Shown one piece after another: positions 16,644-25,359 of a stretch of DNA of 64,000 bases (positions are counted from its first letter, which is position 1; each line of letters opens with the position of its first letter). The stretch is from CAZPQV01 sp964588705. Its GTDB lineage: Bacteria; Bacteroidota; Bacteroidia; Flavobacteriales; Weeksellaceae. The notes beneath the pieces are model-generated. The model did not search any database. It had not been told where the DNA came from and saw nothing but the letters and a program-made list of their open reading frames with translations. The stretch lies in the NCBI GenBank assembly GCA_964588705.1, contig CAZPQV010000002.1, forward strand, positions 13,988 to 77,987. Reading direction: 5' to 3'. The position numbers and the translations under genes were made by a program.

Positions 16644-19439
16644 TTAGAAGTCAAATTTCAAGCCGAAAGAAAATCTCGGCTCGTAGTATTCCATCTGCAT
16701 CATTCTGCTCGAAATACCCTGATAATATCTTAATGGCTGATTGGTAAGGTTGTTCGCTTCGAAGAATACTCTCATCCAATCCATAATTGCGTAAGATGCG
16801 TTGAAATCAAGGAAGGTTTGCTTGTCGTAATATCTGTCCTCGAAATCGCTTCCTCCAAGTTCATCAAGATAAGCGGCAGCATGGTTTAACGATAGTCTTG
16901 AACTGAATCTGCTGTTTTCCCAAGATAATGAAGCATTAAACATATGTGGTGCTGTTCCTGGAAGCATCAGACCTTCACGCATTTCACCATCCTCATTGTA
17001 AATTCCTTTTGCTTCAGATTTTGTATAAGTATAGTTGGCATAAAGTCCGAAATTCTTCATAAAACCTGGCAAGAAATCCAACTGACGCTGCGCTGCAACT
17101 TCGAAACCGTAAACGTCAACTGTTTCACCGTTTTTAGTTGTAAGGAACGTATAATTATCGCCAGCAACTAGACTGTTTGGTACATCTGGGAAATCCTGTG
17201 CAAATTTATTGGCGTTGTAAGAAGCATCTCTGTACACGTAGATGAAATCATTCAGTTTTTTGTAGAATGCTCCTGCAGAGATAATTCCGATATTACGGAA
17301 GTAGTATTCCGCCATCAAATCGTAATTGTAAGCATAAGTTGCTTTTAGATTCGGGTTTCCTGCAGTAACCTCATTATCATCAGGAATTACGCTGATATAA
17401 GGCGAAAGCTGATAATAGTTAGGTCTTGCTAATGCAGTAGAAAATGCAGCACGAAGTACCGTATTTGAGTTCGGTGTATATTTAATACTAGCACTTGGAA
17501 GAATGTTGGTATAATCATTTTTCACCGTTCTTTCTCCTTCGAAGCTGTCTTCGTCTTCAATAATATTTCCGGTATAATCGGTTCTTGTATTCTCGATTCT
17601 TGCTCCGATAATGGTCATAAACTTATCTGAGAAGTTCTGATCCCAACGAAGATATCCTGCGTAAATATTTTCTTTGGCGCTATAGTTTTGTGCAAGGAAT
17701 TCTTCCGGCAGTTGGGTTTTCTCAAAAAGGGCAGGATTGCTCAGATCAAGATTACCCAAATAGTCTTTGCTTGCAAAATATCCCGGCACATATTTAGATT
17801 TCGGATTCCAGTTTTCGCCTCCCCAGAAAACAGGATTTGCCAAATTCATTCTTCCCATTTCCATTGCGTCGGTTGGCTCGTATTCGTAGAAATCAATCAA
17901 TCTGTCTTTTGATTTCAATCTTACTTTACCACCCACTCTTAAACGACCTTTTTCACCACTGATGATTGAGAAAGGGAATCTGAAATTCAACTTTCCTGTG
18001 ATCTCATCTTCTGAAGTTTCGCCCTGTTGATCGGTAACCTCACGAAGCTTGAACATTTCAGGTGTAAGCGCAGTTGTAGCACTCAGTAACGGGAAATTAG
18101 TATCTGCGTAGTCGCCAGTAAGTTTTACATCTTTTAAGTTGTAATCGATATATCTTTCGTTTGGTCTTTGCTCTTCTGCTTTTGAGAATGAAAAGCCCCA
18201 GTCCATATCTATTTTTGTTCCAAGGATATGATCTCCACCGATGGAATAGTTTTGCATAATCTGTCTTTCAAGACGCTTTCCATCGTTCAGATTATCCATA
18301 ATCCCACCTTTGGTCTGCTGTCTGAATTCTCCGGTAAAAGTTCCGTCGGCATTTCTTTTTACTTTTGTAATTCTCGAACGGAAACGGTTTTCCCAGTCGT
18401 CTCTCCAGTTATACATCGCATTAAGATCGATGCGGTGTTTATCGCTTAATTTAAAATCGAGGTTTGCACCAACACTTTTTCTTTCTCTTTTTACATCATA
18501 CTTACGGATATCCATTTCTTCCATGTAGATGTGTCCGTTTTTCTCAACCCAAACACCTTCAACGTTATCGGAACCGTAATCGTTATTGTTATAAGATCCG
18601 TTCACAACAAGACCAACTTTTCCGTCTGCAAATCTGTTTCCGTACATGAATGAACTAGAGAATGCAAACTTGTCGCGGATGCCGTTATAACCCGAACCGG
18701 TAGTTAAAGAAATTCTCTGCTTGTTGGGTGCTGTTCTCGTTTTCAGCTCTACAGAACCTCCAATAGCGTCACCATCCATATCCGGAGTAAGCGTTTTATT
18801 TACCTCAATCATTTGGATCATATCCGAAGGAATAAGGTCCATCTGTACTTTTCTGTTGTCGCCTTCTGCGGATGGAATTCTGTTTCCGTTCAGTGTAACT
18901 GAGTTCAGCTCGGAAGCTAAACCTCTTACGATGATGTTTCTCGCTTCACCCTGGTCGTTCTGCATTGTAATTCCGGGAACTCTTTTCAGAGCATCACCGA
19001 TATTGGCATCAGGGAATTTACCGATTTGGTCGGACGAAACGACATTAGAAATGTTTGGTTTCGTTTTTTGTGTATTAAGCGCTCTTGCCTGGCTCTGACG
19101 TCCAAAACCGATAATCGTTACGCCCTGTATATCTCTTACTTTTCTATCGTAAATAATGTTCTGTTTTGTGTTTGAATCAGAATTTACAGTCACCTGATAT
19201 TCTTTCGTTCCGTAACCGATATAATCTACCTGCAAAGTATAAGTTCCTGCAGGAACGTTCAGGAAAACGAAATTTCCTTCATCATCAGAAGTTGTATAAA
19301 TATTACCTGGATTCAGAGTAAGTTTTGCACCCGGAAGTGCGATTTTGGAATCATCATTAATATTACCCGATAATGTTCCCGATTGTGCATAAAATAACAC
19401 TGATGCACACAGTAAAACTGAGCATACGATTTTCTTCAT
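16644..19439 (-). CDS. TonB-dependent outer membrane receptor with carboxypeptidase-like N-domain
   Basis: 931 residues. Signal peptide about 1-18, then a carboxypeptidase regulatory-like domain (about 21-95; GALSG-type start and FLNVPAGTYTLQVDYIGYGT). A plug (about 120-235; IGDALKRVPGITMQNDQG, NIIVRGL, GDAIGGSVEL) and a 22-strand barrel ending in Phe (SFGLKFDF) follow. It imports an unknown ligand through the outer membrane using TonB energy. The neighbouring beta-propeller phytase suggests phytate or its breakdown products. A TACTTTTG -7 box is just upstream of the start. Family firm, ligand inferred. Confidence 0.95.
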   Translation of the reverse strand: MKKIVCSVLLCASVLFYAQSGTLSGNINDDSKIALPGAKLTLNPGNIYTTSDDEGNFVFLNVPAGTYTLQVDYIGYGTKEYQVTVNSDSNTKQNIIYDRKVRDIQGVTIIGFGRQSQARALNTQKTKPNISNVVSSDQIGKFPDANIGDALKRVPGITMQNDQGEARNIIVRGLASELNSVTLNGNRIPSAEGDNRKVQMDLIPSDMIQMIEVNKTLTPDMDGDAIGGSVELKTRTAPNKQRISLTTGSGYNGIRDKFAFSSSFMYGNRFADGKVGLVVNGSYNNNDYGSDNVEGVWVEKNGHIYMEEMDIRKYDVKRERKSVGANLDFKLSDKHRIDLNAMYNWRDDWENRFRSRITKVKRNADGTFTGEFRQQTKGGIMDNLNDGKRLERQIMQNYSIGGDHILGTKIDMDWGFSFSKAEEQRPNERYIDYNLKDVKLTGDYADTNFPLLSATTALTPEMFKLREVTDQQGETSEDEITGKLNFRFPFSIISGEKGRLRVGGKVRLKSKDRLIDFYEYEPTDAMEMGRMNLANPVFWGGENWNPKSKYVPGYFASKDYLGNLDLSNPALFEKTQLPEEFLAQNYSAKENIYAGYLRWDQNFSDKFMTIIGARIENTRTDYTGNIIEDEDSFEGERTVKNDYTNILPSASIKYTPNSNTVLRAAFSTALARPNYYQLSPYISVIPDDNEVTAGNPNLKATYAYNYDLMAEYYFRNIGIISAGAFYKKLNDFIYVYRDASYNANKFAQDFPDVPNSLVAGDNYTFLTTKNGETVDVYGFEVAAQRQLDFLPGFMKNFGLYANYTYTKSEAKGIYNEDGEMREGLMLPGTAPHMFNASLSWENSRFSSRLSLNHAAAYLDELGGSDFEDRYYDKQTFLDFNASYAIMDWMRVFFEANNLTNQPLRYYQGISSRMMQMEYYEPRFSFGLKFDF

Positions 19440-19560
19440 TACTTTTTATTTGATGCACAAAAGTAACATTAGCGTTTAATTAGAATCTTAACCTAATATT
19501 AATATAGAATTAAGTTTTCCAGGACTGTTTAAATTTTATGTAAACTGAAATAAAACCCTA

Positions 19561-19590
19561 AAAACACAAAACGCTGCGAATCAGCAGCGT
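19561..19590 (-). terminator. Terminator of the alpha/beta hydrolase gene
   Basis: ACGCTGC / GCAGCGT stem with a six-base loop, followed on the minus strand by TTTTGTGTTTTT. Confidence 0.8.
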
Positions 19591-19635
19591 GCTATGTTAA
19601 ATATTTTTAACCTTCCTTAAAGTGAAATTCCAGTC

Positions 19636-20424
19636 TCAGGCAAGTTTGGTGTCGAAAATGAAGTCTTTTACCACTTTATTGAAATCAGTAGGATTTTCTG
19701 CCTGAACCCAATGTCCCGCATTTGCAATTTTCGCTAATTGAAACTGAGGAAACTGCTGTTTAATAAGGAATTCGTCCTGAGGAAGTATGTAATTCGATTT
19801 TGCGCCGGCAACAAAAAGCGAAGGACCATTAAATACCCCGAACTTAATGGCATTTGAAACAAATTCATCATACTTTTCTGAAAGCGTTTTGAGATTGAAT
19901 CTCCACGCCAGTTTTTTATCATCCGTCCAGTAAAGATTTTTGGTTAAAAACTGAATTACAGATCTTTCCGGAATATATTGATTCAAGATTTCTTCAACAT
20001 CTCCCCGACTTTCTACAGTGCTAAAATCTACCGTTTCAAGTGCTTTAATAATTCCCTGATGATGCGGAGGATACGCTTTTGGAGAAATATCTACTACAAT
20101 CAGTTTTTCAACTTTTGGCGGATATTTTATGGCAAACTGCATTACCGCTTTTCCACCGAGCGAATGTCCCAGAAGATTGGCTTTTTCAATGCCGTGATGT
20201 TCCATGTAATGTGTGATATCGTGCGCCAAAGAATCATGCGACATTTCTTCGGAATGAAAGCTCTTCCCGTGATTTCGTAAATCAATCAGGTGAACAGGAA
20301 AATATTCCCCAAATTCTTTCCCGAAAGTTCCCCAATTATCAAGCATCCCGAAAAGTCCGTGGAAAACCAGCAGCGGCGTTCCGGGTTTATCGTGTCCGTA
20401 TATTTTTGAGTGTAGAATATTCAT
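19636..20424 (-). CDS. Alpha/beta hydrolase (YbfF-like esterase)
   Basis: 262 residues, no signal peptide. The fold 6 hydrolase landmarks are LVFHGLFGMLDNW (oxyanion HG), DLRNHGKS, the nucleophile elbow GHSLGGKA (Ser near residue 101) and the catalytic histidine in NAGHWVQAENP. The closest well-known relative by pattern is E. coli YbfF. It probably hydrolyses a small ester or thioester in the cytoplasm. It sits behind pdxJ on the same strand with a 33-base gap that contains a short TTGAAACCTGAAAACTTGG heptad repeat. Confidence 0.88.
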   Translation of the reverse strand: MNILHSKIYGHDKPGTPLLVFHGLFGMLDNWGTFGKEFGEYFPVHLIDLRNHGKSFHSEEMSHDSLAHDITHYMEHHGIEKANLLGHSLGGKAVMQFAIKYPPKVEKLIVVDISPKAYPPHHQGIIKALETVDFSTVESRGDVEEILNQYIPERSVIQFLTKNLYWTDDKKLAWRFNLKTLSEKYDEFVSNAIKFGVFNGPSLFVAGAKSNYILPQDEFLIKQQFPQFQLAKIANAGHWVQAENPTDFNKVVKDFIFDTKLA

Positions 20425-20429
20425 TTTAT

Positions 20430-20452
20430 TCCAAGTTTTCAGGTTTCAATTT
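20430..20452. repeat. Heptad repeat before the hydrolase start
   Basis: On the minus strand it reads TTGAAAC CTGAAAA CTTGGAA, the same family as at 591-632 and 50884-50914. Confidence 0.6.
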
Positions 20453-20457
20453 TTAGA

Positions 20458-21177
20458 TTACCAAACAGCCAGTCTTTTCAAATAAGCCTGCACCGTATTT
20501 TCCATTCCCATATAAAGCGCTTCTCCAATCAAAGCATGACCGATAGAAACCTCCAATAAATTAGGAATATTATCAGCAAAATATTTCAGATTATCCAGCG
20601 ACAAATCATGCCCGGCATTAATTCCCAAACCAAATTCTGTGGCTTTTACTGCGGTGTCGTAATAGGGTTTTATGGCCGCTTCTTTATTGTTGGTATAATC
20701 TTTTGCGTAAGCCTCCGTATAAAGTTCAATTCGGTCTGTACCTGTTGAAGCAGCATATTGCACCATTTCCGGATTTGGATCTAAGAAAATGGATGTTCTG
20801 ATTCCGGCATTCTTAAACTCAGCAATCACTTCTTTCAGAAAATCCTGATGTTTTTTGCAGTCCCAACCTGCGTTGGAAGTAATGGCATCATCAGCATCGG
20901 GAACCAATGTCACCTGTTCCGGTTTCACCTCCAAAACCATATCAATAAACGGACGGTGCGGATTTCCCTCAATATTGAATTCTGTATGAACCAAAGGTTT
21001 CAAATCGTAAACATCTTTTCTGGTAATATGCCTTTCGTCCGGCCTTGGGTGAATGGTAATTCCCTGCGCACCAAATTCCTGAATTTTTATCGCAGCTTCG
21101 GTTACGCTCGGAAAATCGCCGCCCCGTGCATTTCTTAAAGTGGCTATTTTATTGATGTTTACACTAAGTTTCGTCAT
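20458..21177 (-). CDS. pdxJ: Pyridoxine 5'-phosphate synthase
   Basis: 239 residues. PdxJ condenses 1-deoxy-D-xylulose 5-phosphate with 3-amino-2-oxopropyl phosphate to form pyridoxine phosphate. The TIM-barrel landmarks are LSVNINKIATLRNARGG, the ITIHPRPDERHI loop with the catalytic His-Arg pair, EQVTLVPDADDAITSN and GLGINAGHDLSLDNL. Its presence together with mvaD suggests DXP is made here for vitamins even though isoprenoids use mevalonate; that last point is inference. It follows the mscS-type gene by 12 bases, probably one operon. Confidence 0.96.
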   Translation of the reverse strand: MTKLSVNINKIATLRNARGGDFPSVTEAAIKIQEFGAQGITIHPRPDERHITRKDVYDLKPLVHTEFNIEGNPHRPFIDMVLEVKPEQVTLVPDADDAITSNAGWDCKKHQDFLKEVIAEFKNAGIRTSIFLDPNPEMVQYAASTGTDRIELYTEAYAKDYTNNKEAAIKPYYDTAVKATEFGLGINAGHDLSLDNLKYFADNIPNLLEVSIGHALIGEALYMGMENTVQAYLKRLAVW

Positions 21178-21189
21178 TTCTTTTCTAAA

Positions 21190-22452
21190 TTAAATTTTTA
21201 CAATCTGATTGACTTCCAACCCAAATTCCTGAGATGCCACCAAAAGATGATCGAAAATGTCGGCTTGGATCTGTTCGAAATTTTGCCAGTTGGAATCGTT
21301 CGTAAAACAATAGATTTCCAATGGCATGCCTTGCGGTGTCATTTCCAGTTGGCGCACCATCAGTGTTCCGTTTTGGTCAATATGTTTGCTGTTTTTCAAA
21401 TAATTAAGAGCATAGATCCTGAAAGTTCCGATATTAGTGAGTTGTTCACCATTCAACATAATTCCGAAATCTCCTTGCTCCACGCGTTCTGCATAAATTG
21501 CATCATATTTTTCTTTCAGATAATCCTGCAGGAGATTTACTTTTGACAGTTTCTCAAACATTTCTTTATCCAAAAATTTAAATGATCTGATGTTGAAAAT
21601 AATCGAGCGTTTTATTCGTCTCGTATTACTTTCCGACATCACCTGAAGGTTTTTTATCTCAGTTGAAACCAAATCGTAAGTTGGTATGGTTGAAATCGTT
21701 TTATCAAAATTCTGAATTCTGGTTGTCAGTAAACTGATATCTTCAATGGTTCCCTCAAGATTGTATTTCGGAATTCCGACCCAATCTCCCACCTTCACAA
21801 TTCTGGAAGTGGAAACGTGAATTCCGGTTACGAAACCTAAAATGGTATCCCTAAAAACCAACAAAAGCACGGCGGTCATCGCAGTTAAACTTCCCCAAAT
21901 CGTCGATGCACTGACACCGAAAATATTTGAAATTGCCAGAAATCCGAAAAAGAAAATTCCGAAAATATTCAGGGTCTGCGTTACGGCTCTAATGGCGGTT
22001 ACTCTGTAATAATCGCGTTTCAGAACGAAATATTCTTCCACCGCTTTCAGAATTCTTTTGTATAGAATATACGCCAGATAAATCATCAGAACCGCGAATG
22101 TCCTTTCCAGAAAAACGTGGCTTTTTGGGTGTCTTCCCATTATAGATTCTATAAGCTGCTGAGAGATTCCTAACGAAATAAAGTGCGCAACAGTGGTTGG
22201 AACCCTGCTGCTATAGAGTGCTTTAAAGAGTGATGTATCTCCTAAATTTTTTGAAAAAACAAAATGTATCAACCTGAAAATCAGCCTAAAAACAGAACTG
22301 ATCATAAATACTACCAATGCGAAAAGCAGCAGCTTCAGCAATATCTGAAAAAACAGAATGAAGTCATTATGCACATTATCCTGTACAAAAACATGTACAT
22401 AATCACTGATTTCCTGTAAAAAGCCTTTGGTATCTTTTAGTTCGTCTTTCAT
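21190..22452 (-). CDS. Mechanosensitive ion channel, MscS family
   Basis: 420 residues from the ATG at 22452. Several N-terminal transmembrane helices (about 30-190) lead into the pore helix and beta domain: GVSASTIWGSLTAMTAVLLLVFRDTILGFVTG and DWVGIPKYNLEGTIEDISLLTTRIQ (each quoted only as landmarks in the 185-255 range). A soluble C-terminal part follows. The length and layout resemble YbdG/YnaI-type channels, which release ions on membrane stretch. A TATTTTTG -7 box (22466-22459) lies six bases before the ATG, which rules out the TTG at 22461 and implies a very short leader. Confidence 0.92.
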   Translation of the reverse strand: MKDELKDTKGFLQEISDYVHVFVQDNVHNDFILFFQILLKLLLFALVVFMISSVFRLIFRLIHFVFSKNLGDTSLFKALYSSRVPTTVAHFISLGISQQLIESIMGRHPKSHVFLERTFAVLMIYLAYILYKRILKAVEEYFVLKRDYYRVTAIRAVTQTLNIFGIFFFGFLAISNIFGVSASTIWGSLTAMTAVLLLVFRDTILGFVTGIHVSTSRIVKVGDWVGIPKYNLEGTIEDISLLTTRIQNFDKTISTIPTYDLVSTEIKNLQVMSESNTRRIKRSIIFNIRSFKFLDKEMFEKLSKVNLLQDYLKEKYDAIYAERVEQGDFGIMLNGEQLTNIGTFRIYALNYLKNSKHIDQNGTLMVRQLEMTPQGMPLEIYCFTNDSNWQNFEQIQADIFDHLLVASQEFGLEVNQIVKI

Positions 22453-22527
22453 TGCAGGCAAAAATAAGAAAATCGTTTGTCAATAAATTGAAAACTGCTA
22501 CATTTAACCAAATTTTAATAAACGTTT

Positions 22528-23010
22528 ATGGATGCAGGATTAATCACTCTCGCCTGTCTAATATTACTTATTTTGGGACTTGTTGGTACCATTCTTCCGG
22601 TACTTCCGGGTCTGCTTCTCAGCATTTGCGGGCTTCTGATTTACAAATTTGGGACGGATGCACCACTATCGATGGTTTACATCTGGATTTTTGTAGCGCT
22701 CACGGCAATTTCTACGGTTCTCAATTATCTCATTCCTGCGAAAACCAATCGAAAATATGGCGGAACACGTTGGGGAAGCGTCGGCTCCATTATCGGAACT
22801 TTGGTCGGACTGTTTTTCTTTCCGCCTTTCGGATTTTTTATCGGAATGATATTAGGTGTTTTTGTTGGCGAATTGCTTCACGATTCAAAGGATAAGAAAA
22901 AGGCCATCAATTCGGTAAAAGGCGCGGTAATTGGTTTTATTTTTGGAGCCGGGTTTAATTTTATGGTGGCTTTGGCAATGCTTTTGGTGGTTATAATTGA
23001 TATATTTTAA
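22528..23010 (+). CDS. DUF456 family membrane protein
   Basis: 160 residues. Hydrophobic throughout with glycine-rich helices (LGLVGTILPVLPGLLLSICG and GTLVGLFFFPPFGFFIGMI) and a final TM segment. These are the hallmarks of DUF456. The glycine pattern resembles glycine-zipper membrane proteins. Function is unknown. It is divergent from the MscS gene and ten bases upstream of a lipoprotein gene with which it is likely co-transcribed. Confidence 0.85.
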   Translation: MDAGLITLACLILLILGLVGTILPVLPGLLLSICGLLIYKFGTDAPLSMVYIWIFVALTAISTVLNYLIPAKTNRKYGGTRWGSVGSIIGTLVGLFFFPPFGFFIGMILGVFVGELLHDSKDKKKAINSVKGAVIGFIFGAGFNFMVALAMLLVVIIDIF

Positions 23011-23020
23011 AACTGAAAAG

Positions 23021-23518
23021 ATGTTTCAAAAAATCATAATGCCACTATTTATTTTTCTGACTTTTATTTCATGTAACTGTCAGAAAAACGTTAATGAGGA
23101 AGGCGAATTTATTATGCCTAAAACTTCTTCGAAAGTCGTTAACTCAACTTATCCCAGAGAAAAACCTGAGAAAAACACTGTTCGCCTGGTTGAAAAACAG
23201 AATGTTTTTCTGAAAGAACAACAGATGAATGTCACTTTTCTGAAGACCACCAACGATAGTCGTTGTCCGATGAATGCCCGATGTATTTGGGCTGGAAACG
23301 CTTCTGTAGAGGTGGAATTGATGACTACCACTTCCCGTCCGAAAGTGTTAACGCTTTCTGTTGGTGACCTTCGCGATGGCTTGGTTCAAACGATTGAATT
23401 CTCCGGATTTAAAGTAACCTTGGAGCAACTCTATCCAAGCAACGCTACCGATATGCCTTTCTCTAAACTGAAAGGCAAATACGTGATCGATTTAAAAATT
23501 GAATCTGCTACCGATTAA
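23021..23518 (+). CDS. Small lipoprotein with CIWAGNA motif
   Basis: 165 residues from the ATG at 23021. N-terminal signal with lipobox TFISC (Cys near 18), then a beta-rich mature part. It contains the DSRCPMNARCIWAGNASVEV segment seen in a family of uncharacterised Bacteroidetes envelope proteins; its two cysteines may form a disulfide. The upstream eight codons of the open frame overlap the spacer after DUF456 and are unlikely to be translated. Lipoprotein call is good; function unknown. Confidence 0.8.
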   Translation: MFQKIIMPLFIFLTFISCNCQKNVNEEGEFIMPKTSSKVVNSTYPREKPEKNTVRLVEKQNVFLKEQQMNVTFLKTTNDSRCPMNARCIWAGNASVEVELMTTTSRPKVLTLSVGDLRDGLVQTIEFSGFKVTLEQLYPSNATDMPFSKLKGKYVIDLKIESATD

Positions 23519-23612
23519 TTTTATTTCACTGAGGTGAAGGAGTTAATCACAACGTTTTACGATGATTAAATAGAAATGTAAAAATTGTATTCGTGCATTA
23601 GTGGCAAAATAA

Positions 23613-24254
23613 TCACCAATTAATTTCCCTTAAACCCTTCGATTTCAAATAAGTATTGATTTTAGAAAACGGCTTACTTCCAAAAAAACCGCGGTGTACC
23701 GAAAACGGCGACGGATGCGGAGATTTAATGATATAATGTTTAGAGGAATCGATGAGTTCCTCTTTTTTCTGCGCAAACGCTCCCCACAAAACAAAAACCA
23801 CATTCTCCTTTTTATCCGAAATTTCTTTGATGATGAAATTCGTGAACTGCTCCCAACCTAAATCCTTGTGCGAATTTGGGGAATGAGCACGAACGGAAAG
23901 CGTTGCATTTAACAATAAAACTCCCTGTCTCGCCCAGTCATCAAGTTCATTGGTAGTTTTAGAAATTCCCAAGTCGTCTTTCAACTCTTTATAGATATTT
24001 TGCAGTGACGGCGGTGCTTTCACCTCATCAGAAACCGAAAAACACAAACCGTTCGCCTGTTTATCACCGTGATACGGATCCTGCCCGATAATCACCACCT
24101 TTACGTCTTCAAAAGACGTCAGTTCCAAAGCACGGAAAATCTTATTTTTTGGCGGAAAGCATTGGTTTATAGTATACTCTTTCTTTACTTTTTGCCATAA
24201 ATTGGTGAAATATTTAGAATTTTTGATGGGTGCGAGAACTTCGGTCCAAGTCAT
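23613..24254 (-). CDS. ung: Uracil-DNA glycosylase, family 1
   Basis: 213 residues. It removes uracil from DNA as the first step of base excision repair. Motif A is VVIIGQDPYHG with the catalytic Asp. NGLCFSV and LLLNATLSV follow, and the C-terminal leucine-loop region is HPSPFSVHRGFFGSKPFS, where E. coli has HPSPLSAHRGFFG. Length is normal. It is a single gene flanked by unrelated genes. Confidence 0.96.
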   Translation of the reverse strand: MTWTEVLAPIKNSKYFTNLWQKVKKEYTINQCFPPKNKIFRALELTSFEDVKVVIIGQDPYHGDKQANGLCFSVSDEVKAPPSLQNIYKELKDDLGISKTTNELDDWARQGVLLLNATLSVRAHSPNSHKDLGWEQFTNFIIKEISDKKENVVFVLWGAFAQKKEELIDSSKHYIIKSPHPSPFSVHRGFFGSKPFSKINTYLKSKGLREINW

Positions 24255-24422
24255 TTTTTATAATTGATAAATGATGATTGATAAATAAATTCAAAAATAC
24301 CACATAATTTATAAAAGTGAGACGTAGAAAAAAAATCTCCGCCAAAAAATAATCATATCTGCGTAACTCTGTGAACTCCGTGTAAATATCCCTGTTTAGC
24401 GGTAGACAGGTGCGGGGAAAGC

Positions 24423-25121
24423 TTATTTTTGATTTAAAAATTTCTGATATTTCGGTAAATCCGTTTTTGAAACCCTCACTGTATCAATCTTTTCAGGACT
24501 TAGTTTAATGATATAATAATCATCTGTTCGGGATTCGCGTGTTGAATCATCAGGCTCTATTTTCTCCACTTTTGTCCAATGATAGGTGAAAGATTTCAGC
24601 TCATTTTTGTCCTTCCAAAGCCAACTTTTTATCTCCTCTGAATATCCTGCATCTCCGGTTGCATCTGCCAATTCAAAAACTTGCGGTAGAATCGCATCCT
24701 GCTTTTTGTCATAAAAGAAAAGTTTCATCGAGGTGAATGAATATTCGCCGGGCATCCTCGCTACCAAGCCGTAGTGATTTTCATCGATTTCAAACTTCAA
24801 AAACGCCTGAAACATTTCCGGTTCTCCAACGAAAGAATCTACTTTTAATGATTTTGGAAAGAGTTCTAACTCAGCTTTCGAAATGCTTGGACCAATTTTT
24901 GGTTCGTCATATCGCGGTGCAACAAATCGGGAGGAATCCAGTTCAATGGTTCTGAATTTATCTAAAAATTCCTGATTTTTTGAAGTCCATTCTACAACCT
25001 GAACTGTGTCTGACTGCCCAGTCATCTTGGAATCCGCAGCCGGATTATTGGTAATCGTCGTTTCAGTTTTCTTACAGGAATACAATGCGAATACGATTGC
25101 AAACAGCATCAGTTTTTTCAT
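24423..25121 (-). CDS. Lipoprotein of unknown function
   Basis: 232 residues. A short signal ends in the lipobox ALYSC (Cys near 16) followed by KKTETTITNN, a linker typical of exported lipoproteins. The mature part mixes charged and aromatic residues (GLVARMPGEYSFTSMKLFFYDKK; WLWKDKNELKSFTYHW) with no motif I recognise. The repeat-rich gaps on both sides suggest it is transcribed alone. Confidence 0.75.
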   Translation of the reverse strand: MKKLMLFAIVFALYSCKKTETTITNNPAADSKMTGQSDTVQVVEWTSKNQEFLDKFRTIELDSSRFVAPRYDEPKIGPSISKAELELFPKSLKVDSFVGEPEMFQAFLKFEIDENHYGLVARMPGEYSFTSMKLFFYDKKQDAILPQVFELADATGDAGYSEEIKSWLWKDKNELKSFTYHWTKVEKIEPDDSTRESRTDDYYIIKLSPEKIDTVRVSKTDLPKYQKFLNQK

Positions 25122-25177
25122 AATTTCAATTTTGTGATTCGGTTGTTATGCTGCAAGAACCTTTCCAAGTTTCACCA

Positions 25178-25327
25178 ACCACAAAAGTCACAAAAGAGTT
25201 CATTTACAATCTAATTTATAGTAAAAGCCCACAATAGTTTTTCATCAGACATGAAAAAACTTCTGTATTCTATGTTGCATAAACATTTCAAATTTAAAAT
25301 CTTTTCTGCCTTTTGTGGTTTAACAAT
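25178..25327. repeat. Inverted CCACAAAAG repeats upstream of the MutS2-like gene
   Basis: ACCACAAAAGTCACAAAAG (25178-25196) and an inverted copy, CTGCCTTTTGTGGTTTAAC (25309-25327), flank an AT-rich spacer. The same nonad word occurs at 12425-12443. Confidence 0.6.
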
Positions 25328-25347
25328 TTTCGAATTTTCAAATTCAC

Positions 25348-25355
25348 TATTTTTG
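25348..25355 (+). promoter_or_regulatory. -7 element of the MutS2-like gene (near-leaderless)
   Basis: TATTTTTG ends four bases before the GTG start at 25360. Confidence 0.6.
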
Positions 25356-25359
25356 CATC

